Positions 16,655 through 24,170 of a stretch of 64,000 bases of DNA are shown here, one piece after another. The position numbers were made by a program, and so were the translations under genes. This stretch comes from Actinosynnema sp042752395. GTDB lineage: Bacteria > Actinomycetota > Actinomycetes > Mycobacteriales > Pseudonocardiaceae. The notes beneath the pieces were generated by a model. That model saw only the letters and a list, made by a program, of their open reading frames with translations. It was not told the origin of the DNA and searched no databases. How positions within the stretch are numbered: the first letter of the stretch is position 1; every line of letters starts with the position of its first letter. The stretch spans positions 4,877 to 68,876 of the forward strand of contig NZ_JBHYXZ010000032.1 of assembly GCF_042752395.1 (NCBI RefSeq), read 5' to 3'.

Positions 16655-17314
16655 ATGTACGTGCCACCGCTGTACCGAGCCACCCACGACGAGTGGCCGC
16701 GCGCGATCGTGCGGGACTACCCGCTGGCCACGCTGGTCACCAACGGGCCGCGCACCCCGCTGGCCACGCACCTGCCCGTCGTCCGGCCGCCCGACGCGCC
16801 GCAGGACGGCGACCTGGTCGGCGCCACGCTGTGGGGCCACCTCAACCGGGCGAACGGGCACTGGCGCGCGCTGGCCGACCGCCCGGCCGCGGTGCTGATC
16901 TTCACCGGGCCGAACTCCTACATCACGCCGACCACCTACCGCACCTCGCCGGCCGCCCCGACCTGGGACTTCGTCTCCGTGCACCTGCACGGCCGGGTGG
17001 AGCCGCTGGACAGCCGGGAGGAGTCGCTGGACGTGGTGAAGCGGACGGCGGAGGTGTTCGAGGCCGCGTTCGGCGACGGGTGGGTGGCCGAGTCGTCGCA
17101 CGAGTACTTCGGCCGGATCGTCGGCGGCGTGGGTGCGTTCCGGTTCCACGTCGAGTCGGTGGACTCGATGTTCAAGCTCAGCCAGGAGAAGCCCCCCGAG
17201 GTGCAGGCCCGGATCATGGCGAGCCTGGGCGAGGCCGGCCGGGGCACGGCGCTGGAGCTGTGCCGGATCATGCGGCTGCACGGGCTGGGGCGTGACGAAG
17301 TGGAGGGCACATGA
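16655..17314 (+). CDS. Piperazate synthase candidate (KtzT-like, PaiB/FMN-binding fold)
   Basis: The product is 219 aa, the usual length of the family that databases label FMN-binding negative transcriptional regulator (PaiB). It shows MYVPPLYRA at the start, LWGHLNRANGHW (residues 59-70) and TWDFVSVHLHG. KtzT from the kutzneride pathway is a heme protein of this fold that closes the N-N bond of L-piperazate from N5-hydroxy-ornithine. His62 lies close to where KtzT has its heme ligand, by residue number only. The gene follows the N-hydroxylase by 10 bases and overlaps the next gene by 4 (ATGA). That context decides the call over a regulator role. Confidence 0.85.
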   Translation: MYVPPLYRATHDEWPRAIVRDYPLATLVTNGPRTPLATHLPVVRPPDAPQDGDLVGATLWGHLNRANGHWRALADRPAAVLIFTGPNSYITPTTYRTSPAAPTWDFVSVHLHGRVEPLDSREESLDVVKRTAEVFEAAFGDGWVAESSHEYFGRIVGGVGAFRFHVESVDSMFKLSQEKPPEVQARIMASLGEAGRGTALELCRIMRLHGLGRDEVEGT

Positions 17315-18849
17315 CCGCTGCGACCCCGACCCTGTGGGGCGGCCCGGCGCGACCGCCGTGCCTGCTCGACTCCCTGGTGCGGGCGGCCCGCGAGCACCCG
17401 GAGCGGGTCGCCGTGGTCGACGGCGACCGCTCGTTCACCTACGCCCGGCTGCACGGGTGGGTCGGCGAGGTCGTCGCCCTGCTGCACGAGCGGGGCGTGC
17501 GCCCCGGCGACCGGGTCGCGGTGGCGGGCGCCCGCAGCGCCGAGGTCGTGACCGCGTTCCTGGCGGTGGCCGCGGTCGGCGCCACCTACGTGCCGCTGGA
17601 CGCGGAGTACCCGGAGCGCAGGTTGACCCACATGCTGGCCGACAGCGGCGCGTCGCTGCTGCTGCACGCCGGCGCGCGGCCCGCGTTCGACTCGCCCGCC
17701 GTGCCGGTGGCCGTGCCCCCGCCCGGTCCCGGCGCGGCCTACGACGTGGTGGCGTGCTCGCCCGACCTGCCGGTGTACGTGATCTACACGTCCGGCTCGA
17801 CGGGCTGGCCGAAGGGCGTCGCCCTCCCGCACAGCTGCCTGGACGGCATGGCCGAGTGGCAGCGCACCCACTCGCCGCGGCCGGACCTGCGCACCGCCCA
17901 GTTCGCGCCGCTGAACTTCGACGTGTCGTTCCAGGAGGTGCTGGGCACGCTGTGCGGCGGCGGCACGCTGGTGATCGTGCCCGAGGAGCTGCGGCAGGAC
18001 CCGTTCGAGCTGCTGGACTGGCTCGCCGAGCACCGGGTGGAGCGGCTGTTCCTGCCCAACGTGGCGCTGACCATGCTGGCCGTGGCGGCGTCCGCCGAGG
18101 ACTCCCTGGACCACCTGGCGCTGGTCGAGGTCAACACGGCGGGCGAGCAGCTGGTGTGCACGCCCGCGATCCGCGAGCTGTTCGAGCGGCTGCCGGGGTG
18201 CCGGCTGACCAACCACTACGGGCAGAGCGAGTCGGCGATGGTCAGCTCGCACGTGCTGACCGGGCCGCCCTCGTCGTGGCCCGCGCTGCCGCCGATCGGC
18301 GTGCCGCTGCCGGGCTGCGAGCTGCTGCTCGACCCGACCGACCCGGACGTGCCGGACGTGGGCGAGCTGCTGGTGGCGGGCCTGCCGGTGGCGCTGGGCT
18401 ACCTGAACCAGCCCGAGCTGAACGAGCGCCGTTACGTGGAGGTGCCGCGGACCCCGCACGGCCACACGCGGGCGTTCCGCACCGGCGACCTGGTGCGGTT
18501 CGCGGACGGGGTGGCGTGGTTCCTCAGCCGCCTGGACCACGACGTGAAGATCCGCGGCTACCGGGTGAACCCGCTGGAGGTGGACGCCTGGCTGCTGGAG
18601 CAGCCGGGGGTCGCGGCGGCGGTGTGCGTCGTGGTGGAGGCGGGCGAGGGCGCGCGCAGCCTGCGCGCCGCCGTCACCGCGAAGGCGGGCGCCGAGCTGG
18701 ACGTGCCGGGCCTGCTCAAGGCCCTTGAGGGCGTGCTGCCCGAGCACGCCGTGCCGCAGTCGGTCGCCGTGCTGCCCGCGCTGCCGCGCACCCCGAGCGG
18801 GAAGGTCGACCGCGAGGCGGTGTCCGCGGCGCTCGCCGCGATGCTCTGA
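17311..18849 (+). CDS. Free-standing NRPS adenylation domain, proline-like code (piperazate?)
   Basis: The product is 512 aa with all A-domain cores (YVIYTSGSTGWPKG, NFDVSFQE, NHYGQSES, FRTGDL, PSGKVDRE) and no carrier domain after the last one. Read by hand against GrsA, the code is D-V-Q-F-N-A-H-M-V-K, close to the known proline code D-V-Q-L-I-A-H-V-V-K. The I-to-N change at position 299 could suit the second ring nitrogen of piperazate. It is translationally coupled to the KtzT-like gene. Two A-less C-PCP modules exist in the cluster, and one of these, most simply PCP1 of NRPS1, is the likely acceptor. Proline itself is the alternative substrate. Confidence 0.88.
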   Translation: MTAATPTLWGGPARPPCLLDSLVRAAREHPERVAVVDGDRSFTYARLHGWVGEVVALLHERGVRPGDRVAVAGARSAEVVTAFLAVAAVGATYVPLDAEYPERRLTHMLADSGASLLLHAGARPAFDSPAVPVAVPPPGPGAAYDVVACSPDLPVYVIYTSGSTGWPKGVALPHSCLDGMAEWQRTHSPRPDLRTAQFAPLNFDVSFQEVLGTLCGGGTLVIVPEELRQDPFELLDWLAEHRVERLFLPNVALTMLAVAASAEDSLDHLALVEVNTAGEQLVCTPAIRELFERLPGCRLTNHYGQSESAMVSSHVLTGPPSSWPALPPIGVPLPGCELLLDPTDPDVPDVGELLVAGLPVALGYLNQPELNERRYVEVPRTPHGHTRAFRTGDLVRFADGVAWFLSRLDHDVKIRGYRVNPLEVDAWLLEQPGVAAAVCVVVEAGEGARSLRAAVTAKAGAELDVPGLLKALEGVLPEHAVPQSVAVLPALPRTPSGKVDREAVSAALAAML

Positions 18850-18861
18850 AGTGCGACGGCG

Positions 18862-18893
18862 AGGAGGGCCGCCCCGCGCGGGGTGGCCCTCCT
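18862..18893. terminator. Bidirectional hairpin between convergent operons
   Basis: AGGAGGGCC pairs perfectly with GGCCCTCCT, and inside it CCCC pairs with GGGG around a GCGC loop. The hairpin lies between the stop codons of the free A-domain gene (plus) and the MFS gene (minus) and can serve both. Confidence 0.8.
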
Positions 18894-18906
18894 GGTCGTC
18901 GCCCGG

Positions 18907-20190
18907 TCAGCCGGCGGGCTGCTCGGTCGGGATCTCCTTGACCGAGCGGATGCGGGTGCAGGCGATGTAGGCGCCGGAGCTGAGGATGCCGATCGAGCCG
19001 ATGACGAGCGCGGTGGTGGCGCTGAGCACGTTGCCGACCACGCCGCCGAGCAGCGCGCCGAGCGGGCAGACTCCCATCACGATCATCCGGATCGAGGCGT
19101 TCATCCGGCCCTGCAGGGCGTCGGGCGTGACCGCGGACCGGTAACTGCGCTGGTTGACGTTGTAGACGATGACCATCACCGCGTCCACGAAGTGCATGAC
19201 GATGATCAGCACCACCGCCGCGGGCTTGGGCACCAGCGTGGCCACGGGCACCAGCAGGGACGCGCCGCCCGCCAGCCACTGCGTGACGACCAGCAGCGTG
19301 CCCAGCGGCAGCTTGCGCGACACCCAGCCGGAGATCACCGCGCCCACCACGCCGCCGACGCCGGACGAGGACAGGATGAGGCCGATGTAGATCGGCTCCA
19401 GCGCGAGCGTGCGGGTGATGAAGATCAGGAACACCGGCTCGATGAAGAACGTGAACAGGTTGAACAGCAGCGCGGTGACGGCAAGCGTGCGCACGATCGG
19501 GTTGCCGAAGACGAACCGCAGGCCCTCCCCCACCTCCCGCCAGAAGTCCGGCTTGCGGGCGTCGGGCTGCTCCTCGTCGTCCTCGTCCTCGGGCTCGGCG
19601 TGCGGATCGACCTTGATGCGCTGCGTGAACACCGCCGACAGCGCGTAGGCCGCGGTGTTGAACAGCAGCGCGAACGGCGCGGTGAGCACCTGCACCAGCG
19701 CGCCGCCCACCGCCTCGCCCGCCATGCGGGAGGCGTTGTTGCTGATCTCCAGCTTGCCGTTGCCGTCGACCAGGTCGCGCCGGCCGACCACGCTGGGCAG
19801 GAAGGAGGCGCTGCCGATGTCGGCCACCACCGTGCCCACGCCGATCAGCACCGCGATGACCAGCAGGAACGGCATGCTGAGCAGGTCGAGCACGGCGGCC
19901 AGCGGCACGAGGAGCAGCAGCACGCCCCGCCCGAGGTCCGCCGCGATGATCACCGGGCGCTTGGGCAACCGGTCCAACCACACGCCCGCGAACAGGCTCA
20001 CCACGAGGTAGGGCAGGAACGACACCGCCGACAGCACGCCCATCTCCAGCACGCTGGCGTCCAGGGTGAGCGCGGCGAGCAACGGGATCACACCGGCGGT
20101 GATCTCCGCCGCGAACAACGACAGCGTCTGCCCGAACCACAGGTTGCGGAAATTCGCCTGCCGGAACAAACTGCCGGGCTGGCCATTCAT
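18907..20190 (-). CDS. MFS exporter
   Basis: The product is 427 aa with about 12 hydrophobic helices. A charged cytoplasmic loop near the middle (DPHAEPEDEDDEEQPDARK) and the motif FAGVWLDRLPKRPV in the first inter-helix loop mark the EntS-like/MFS_3 group of exporters. It overlaps the carbamoyltransferase stop by 4 bases (ATGA) and is the last gene of the 12-gene operon, ahead of a strong hairpin. It should export the finished peptide across the membrane and may give self-protection. Siderophore export is a common role of close relatives, but no iron genes lie nearby. Confidence 0.9.
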   Translation of the reverse strand: MNGQPGSLFRQANFRNLWFGQTLSLFAAEITAGVIPLLAALTLDASVLEMGVLSAVSFLPYLVVSLFAGVWLDRLPKRPVIIAADLGRGVLLLLVPLAAVLDLLSMPFLLVIAVLIGVGTVVADIGSASFLPSVVGRRDLVDGNGKLEISNNASRMAGEAVGGALVQVLTAPFALLFNTAAYALSAVFTQRIKVDPHAEPEDEDDEEQPDARKPDFWREVGEGLRFVFGNPIVRTLAVTALLFNLFTFFIEPVFLIFITRTLALEPIYIGLILSSSGVGGVVGAVISGWVSRKLPLGTLLVVTQWLAGGASLLVPVATLVPKPAAVVLIIVMHFVDAVMVIVYNVNQRSYRSAVTPDALQGRMNASIRMIVMGVCPLGALLGGVVGNVLSATTALVIGSIGILSSGAYIACTRIRSVKEIPTEQPAG

Positions 20191-22139
20191 CACGTGTGCC
20201 TTCCGGAGGGAAACCGGACGCCGGGTCCCTGGTCGCGTCGGAACTCGTCCACCCAGAATTGGAACGCCGGGTCGACCGATCCAACATACTCGGCCAACCC
20301 ATTCAGGTCCTCGGCGCCGTCCGGTTCCGGTTCGGTCCCCAATTGGGGCATCTGCGTCATCAGGTACATGGCGGCCTCGGTGTAGCCGGCGGCCACCCAC
20401 TTGTGCCACGCGGCGTCGCGATCGGATTCCTGCCCGGCGAACAACCGCTCGTCGCGGGTGCGCGGCGGCAGGGACGCCGCCGCGGCGTCGACGCGCAGCG
20501 CGATCCGCCTGCCCAGGACGTACGCCACGGCGATGCCCTTGCGCAGGCAGAACGTCAGCGCCTCGGCGGCGGTGTCCACGATCGGCTCGCCGCGGTCGTT
20601 GAGGGAGGTGTTGCACAGCACCGGCACGCCGGTCGCGTCGTGGAACGCGCGCAGCGCCCGGTGCAGCAGCGGGTTGTCGGCGGCGGTCACGGTCTGGTGC
20701 CGGGCCGAGCCGTCGAGGTGCAGGATCGCGGGGACCAGGTCGCGCACCTCCGGCCGCACGGCGACCGCTTCGAGCATGAACGGCGACGGGCGGTCCGTGG
20801 CGAACCACTCGCCCGCGTGCTCGGCCAGCACGACCGGCGCGACGGGCCGCCACCACTGGCGCTGCTTGTGCTCGTTGAGCAGTTGCTTGGTCTTCGCCGA
20901 CCGCGGGTCGCCGAGGAGGCTGCGGTGGCACAGGGCGCGCGGCCCGATCTCGGCGGCGCCGTCCACCCACGCCACCGGCGCCCTCGCCACGTCGAGCACG
21001 AACCGGTCGGGCGAGAAGTCGTCCACCTCCTCGACCCACGGCGCGAACTCGGCCAGCGCCTCGTCCAGGTCGGTGACCTCGGCGCCGTGGTAGGCGGTGC
21101 CCAGCCGGTGCCGCGCGGTGTCGAACGCGCCGCCGGCGTAGAAGCCGAGCAGGCCCAAGCCGTAGGACTGGCCCGAGTCGTTGGCGCACGGCGGGGTGAG
21201 CAGGCCGCGGAAGCCGAACCGGTCGAGCAGGGCGGTGTTGGTCGGGCAGTTGAGCGCGTAGCCGCCGCTCATGGACAGGTACGCGGTCGAGGGGTCCACC
21301 CCGGTCAGGTCGAGCAGGCTGCGCACGTTGCGCACGGCGACCAGCTCGCACGCCCGCTGCACGACCTTCATCACCGCGCTCTGGAGGTTCTCCTCCTCGG
21401 TGAAGTCCGGGTCGGGTTCCCGGCGCGCCAACTGCCCGCGGGCGGCCGCGACGATCGACTCCACGAACGGGACGGCCTCGGACACCGGGTGCACCCGGCC
21501 GCCGCGGAGGTCCAGCGCGGTCACGCGCTCGACGTCGAACTCGATGTCGACGGTCGAGGCGGAGGCCAGCGCCATCAGCGTGCCCGGCTCCTTGCCGAAC
21601 AGCTGCTCGGCCGCCGAGTACAGCGGGGCGGGCGAGTCGACCGGCGCGTAGGTGATCCGGCCCCGCCGCGACACCGCGCCCGCGTACCAGTAGGGCTTGG
21701 CGTCGCGCTCCAGCACGAAGTCCGGCGCGGCGTCCACGGCCATCGCCACGATGGTGCCCTCGGCGAAGACGTCGCTGTCCATCAGCAGCCCGCTGAACAG
21801 GTGGGCCAGCGAGTGCACGGCGTAGTCCTCGGTGCCCGGCGGCAGGGGCACGTCCCGCGCGGCGGGCAGGCCCGGCGTGCCCCAGGTGGCGCCGACGTCG
21901 GCGAGGGTCAGGCCCTCCGCGGCGAGCAGTTCGGTCAGCACGGCCTCGGCGCGTTCGGGGGTGTAGAGCGGCCAGTAGTGGTGCTTCTGCCCGCTGAACC
22001 GCTCCAGCTCCCACAGGCGGACCAGCTCGACGGCGGTCGCGGTGCGCCGCCAGAGGCTGATGTTCTGGTCGTGCCGGGGTCGGAGCACGGCGTGCTCGCC
22101 CGGCGGGGTCAGGTAACAGCTCAGGACGTACTCGGCCAC
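20190..22139 (-). CDS. NodU/TobZ-type carbamoyltransferase
   Basis: The product is 649 aa from GTG 22139, which overlaps the thioesterase gene by 19 bases. The N-terminal Kae1-like half carries the metal-binding pair HSLAH (His109, His113) and LSMSGGYALNCPTN. The C-terminal YrdC-like half carries GAAEIGPRALCHRSLLGDPR, KQRQWWRPVAPVV and CNTSLNDRGEPIV. These enzymes make carbamoyl-adenylate from carbamoyl phosphate and ATP and transfer it to a hydroxyl, or in the tuberactinomycin type to an amine. Likely acceptors here are Ser, hydroxy-Val or the free amine of diaminobutyrate. A Cys replaces the usual Gly in RALGxRS, which is worth noting. Confidence 0.9.
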   Translation of the reverse strand: MAEYVLSCYLTPPGEHAVLRPRHDQNISLWRRTATAVELVRLWELERFSGQKHHYWPLYTPERAEAVLTELLAAEGLTLADVGATWGTPGLPAARDVPLPPGTEDYAVHSLAHLFSGLLMDSDVFAEGTIVAMAVDAAPDFVLERDAKPYWYAGAVSRRGRITYAPVDSPAPLYSAAEQLFGKEPGTLMALASASTVDIEFDVERVTALDLRGGRVHPVSEAVPFVESIVAAARGQLARREPDPDFTEEENLQSAVMKVVQRACELVAVRNVRSLLDLTGVDPSTAYLSMSGGYALNCPTNTALLDRFGFRGLLTPPCANDSGQSYGLGLLGFYAGGAFDTARHRLGTAYHGAEVTDLDEALAEFAPWVEEVDDFSPDRFVLDVARAPVAWVDGAAEIGPRALCHRSLLGDPRSAKTKQLLNEHKQRQWWRPVAPVVLAEHAGEWFATDRPSPFMLEAVAVRPEVRDLVPAILHLDGSARHQTVTAADNPLLHRALRAFHDATGVPVLCNTSLNDRGEPIVDTAAEALTFCLRKGIAVAYVLGRRIALRVDAAAASLPPRTRDERLFAGQESDRDAAWHKWVAAGYTEAAMYLMTQMPQLGTEPEPDGAEDLNGLAEYVGSVDPAFQFWVDEFRRDQGPGVRFPSGRHT

Positions 22140-22909
22140 GCTCGTCCCCCTGGTTGTGCGGCGAGTGCCTCGGTCATCGTCCGGTCGAGTTCGGCCACCA
22201 GGTGGTCGGGCGCGGACAGGAACGCGTGGTGGCCCCCGGCCAGCACGGGCGCGGAGAACCGGCCGTCCGGCGCGTACTCGCGCCAACCGCCCATCTGCTC
22301 GGGCCGGATCTCGACGTCGTCGGCCCACCCGACGGCGCACACCGCGCTCGACAGGGTCATCGGCTCGTCCAGCCGGTAGCGCTGGTTCGCGCCGATGTCG
22401 GCGCGCAGCACGCCGAGCCCCAGGTCGATCATGTCGGGATCCGGGTCGCCGCCCATCGCGCGGGTCAGGCCGGCCAGCTCGGCGCCCAGCTCGGCGTCGG
22501 TCATGGACAGGAACCGCCCGTACGGCCCGTCGTGCGGGGCCACCTGGGAGGACATGAACAGCACGGTGGGCGCCGGTCCGCCCGTCTCGTGCAGCCGCAC
22601 GGCGGTGGCGAACGCCGCGAGCGCGCCGCCGCAGTGCCCGAAGAACGCGAACGGCCGGTCCAGGTACGGCAGCAGCGGCGGCACGGCGGCCTCGGCGAGG
22701 TCGGTGTAGCCACCGTAGTGCGGCTCGCGGATGCGGTTCTCGCGGCCGGGTGGCTGCACCGCGCAGACCTCCATCGACCCGACCCGCGCCGGCCACCGGG
22801 CGTACATCGACGCGCCCAGCCCGGAGTAGGGGAAGACGAACAGGCGGGCGGCGGCGTCCGGGTCGGGCCGCCGCAGCAACCACCTACCTCGACGCGGCGG
22901 GGACGACAT
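22121..22909 (-). CDS. Type II thioesterase fold with Cys nucleophile (possible aminoacyl shuttle)
   Basis: The product is 262 aa of the RifR/GrsT type II family: FVFPYSGLGAS near the start, acidic member in VGWADD, final His in AGGHHAFL. The nucleophile elbow reads GHCGGA, so Cys93 stands where most members have Ser (GHSMGG). SyrC and CmaE of syringomycin and coronamic acid are alpha/beta-hydrolases with Cys nucleophiles that carry modified aminoacyl groups from a free PCP to an A-less module. The neighbours here are a P450 and a Val A-PCP, which is the same arrangement. The gene overlaps the P450 gene by 26 bases. Plain editing (removal of mis-loaded groups) is the alternative. Confidence 0.88.
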   Translation of the reverse strand: MSSPPRRGRWLLRRPDPDAAARLFVFPYSGLGASMYARWPARVGSMEVCAVQPPGRENRIREPHYGGYTDLAEAAVPPLLPYLDRPFAFFGHCGGALAAFATAVRLHETGGPAPTVLFMSSQVAPHDGPYGRFLSMTDAELGAELAGLTRAMGGDPDPDMIDLGLGVLRADIGANQRYRLDEPMTLSSAVCAVGWADDVEIRPEQMGGWREYAPDGRFSAPVLAGGHHAFLSAPDHLVAELDRTMTEALAAQPGGRAWPSTS

Positions 22910-24170
22910 CGGATCCTCCCTCCAGCTCGGCCGCGGCGCCCGGCCGCAGGACGGCGCGCACCGGCATGCTCCGGATGCCCGCCACGAAGTTGGACCTCAG
23001 GTGCGCCACCGGGCCGGCGGGCTCGAACCGCTCGACCAGCCGCACCAGCTCGCCGAACAGCAGGCGCAGGGCGATGCGCGCGAGCGGCGCCCCGATGCAG
23101 TAGTGCGGGCCGAACCCGAACGCCACGTGGCGGTTGGGCGTGCGGGCGACGTCGAACCGGTAGGGGTCGGCGAAGACCCGCTCGTCGCGGTTGGCCGAAC
23201 CCAGCCAGGCCACGACCGCCTCGCCCGCCCGGATCGGCTGCCCGCTCAGCTCCGTGTCGACCACGGCGTAACGCATGAAGTGGTTCGCGGGCGACGCCCA
23301 GCGCAGCCCTTCCTCCACTGCGAGGGACGTCTGGTCGCGGTCGCCGGTGAGCCGCGCGTACTCGTCGGGGTGCTCGGCGAACGCCTGCACGGTCGCGGCC
23401 ACGGCGTGCGGTGTGGTGACGTTCGCGCCCAGCAGCAGGCTGTAGCAGTTGTAGACCAGCTCGTCGGCGCGCATCCCGCGACCGCCGAGGTCCATCGCCT
23501 TGAGGAACCCGATCAGGTCGTCGCGCTCGCCGCGGCCCTGGACCTGCTCGGCGAAGTACTCGAACAGCTCGTGGTGGGCGGCGACCAGCGAGCCGTGCCC
23601 GGCCTCCGCGCCGAACGACGGGTCCTCCGGCGCGACGGCCATCGTGGTGAGCCGGGCCAGCTCCGGCCAGTCCGCCTCGGGCAGGCCCATCAGCGCGCCG
23701 GTGAACTCCATCGGGAAACCCGTGCCCGCCTGCGCCACGTCCCACGGCTCGCCACCCGCCAGCGGGGCGATCATCCGCCGCACCACGGCGAGCACCGAGG
23801 GGTGACGGGACCGCAGGGCGGCGAACGACAGCGCCTTGGCCATCGGCTCGCGCATGGCGGTGTGCACGGGCGGGTCGCTGGCGGCCATCATCTTGTTCGC
23901 CGCCGGGTCGACGCCGCCGAGGATGGACAGGAGCGTGCCGCGCCTGGAGGTGAACCTGGTGTGGTCGCGCAGCACGGCGCTGACGTCGGCGTGCCGCGTC
24001 ACGGACGCGAACCCGCGCCCGTCCGGCAGCACCTGGCGGTGCACGGGCGCGCGCTCACGCATGGCGTGCCACACCACGTGCGGGTCGCCGTCGGAGTAGG
24101 TGGCGGCGTCGAACAGGTCCACCGCGTCGAGGTCGACCGCCTCGTGGCCGGTCGGCGCGCTCAGCCTCAT
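22884..24170 (-). CDS. Cytochrome P450, probable hydroxylase of carrier-bound Val
   Basis: The product is 428 aa with the heme motif FGFGPHYCIG (Cys358), the K-helix EEGLR and an I-helix segment LLLGANVTTPHA in which the usual A-G-x-D/E-T-T is altered (Asn-Val in place of x-acid). It lacks a signal or membrane anchor, as is usual for bacterial P450s, and needs ferredoxin partners from elsewhere. Its start overlaps the stop of the Val A-PCP gene (ATGA). P450s next to a free A-PCP typically beta-hydroxylate the tethered amino acid. Redox tailoring of the finished peptide is the alternative. The altered acid-alcohol pair could affect proton delivery. Confidence 0.9.
   Translation of the reverse strand: MRLSAPTGHEAVDLDAVDLFDAATYSDGDPHVVWHAMRERAPVHRQVLPDGRGFASVTRHADVSAVLRDHTRFTSRRGTLLSILGGVDPAANKMMAASDPPVHTAMREPMAKALSFAALRSRHPSVLAVVRRMIAPLAGGEPWDVAQAGTGFPMEFTGALMGLPEADWPELARLTTMAVAPEDPSFGAEAGHGSLVAAHHELFEYFAEQVQGRGERDDLIGFLKAMDLGGRGMRADELVYNCYSLLLGANVTTPHAVAATVQAFAEHPDEYARLTGDRDQTSLAVEEGLRWASPANHFMRYAVVDTELSGQPIRAGEAVVAWLGSANRDERVFADPYRFDVARTPNRHVAFGFGPHYCIGAPLARIALRLLFGELVRLVERFEPAGPVAHLRSNFVAGIRSMPVRAVLRPGAAAELEGGSDVVPAASR

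Noticed and set aside
16655..17314. PaiB-type transcriptional regulator
   Set aside because: The fold label fits, but the position between an ornithine N-hydroxylase and a proline-like A domain matches the KtzT piperazate synthase arrangement.
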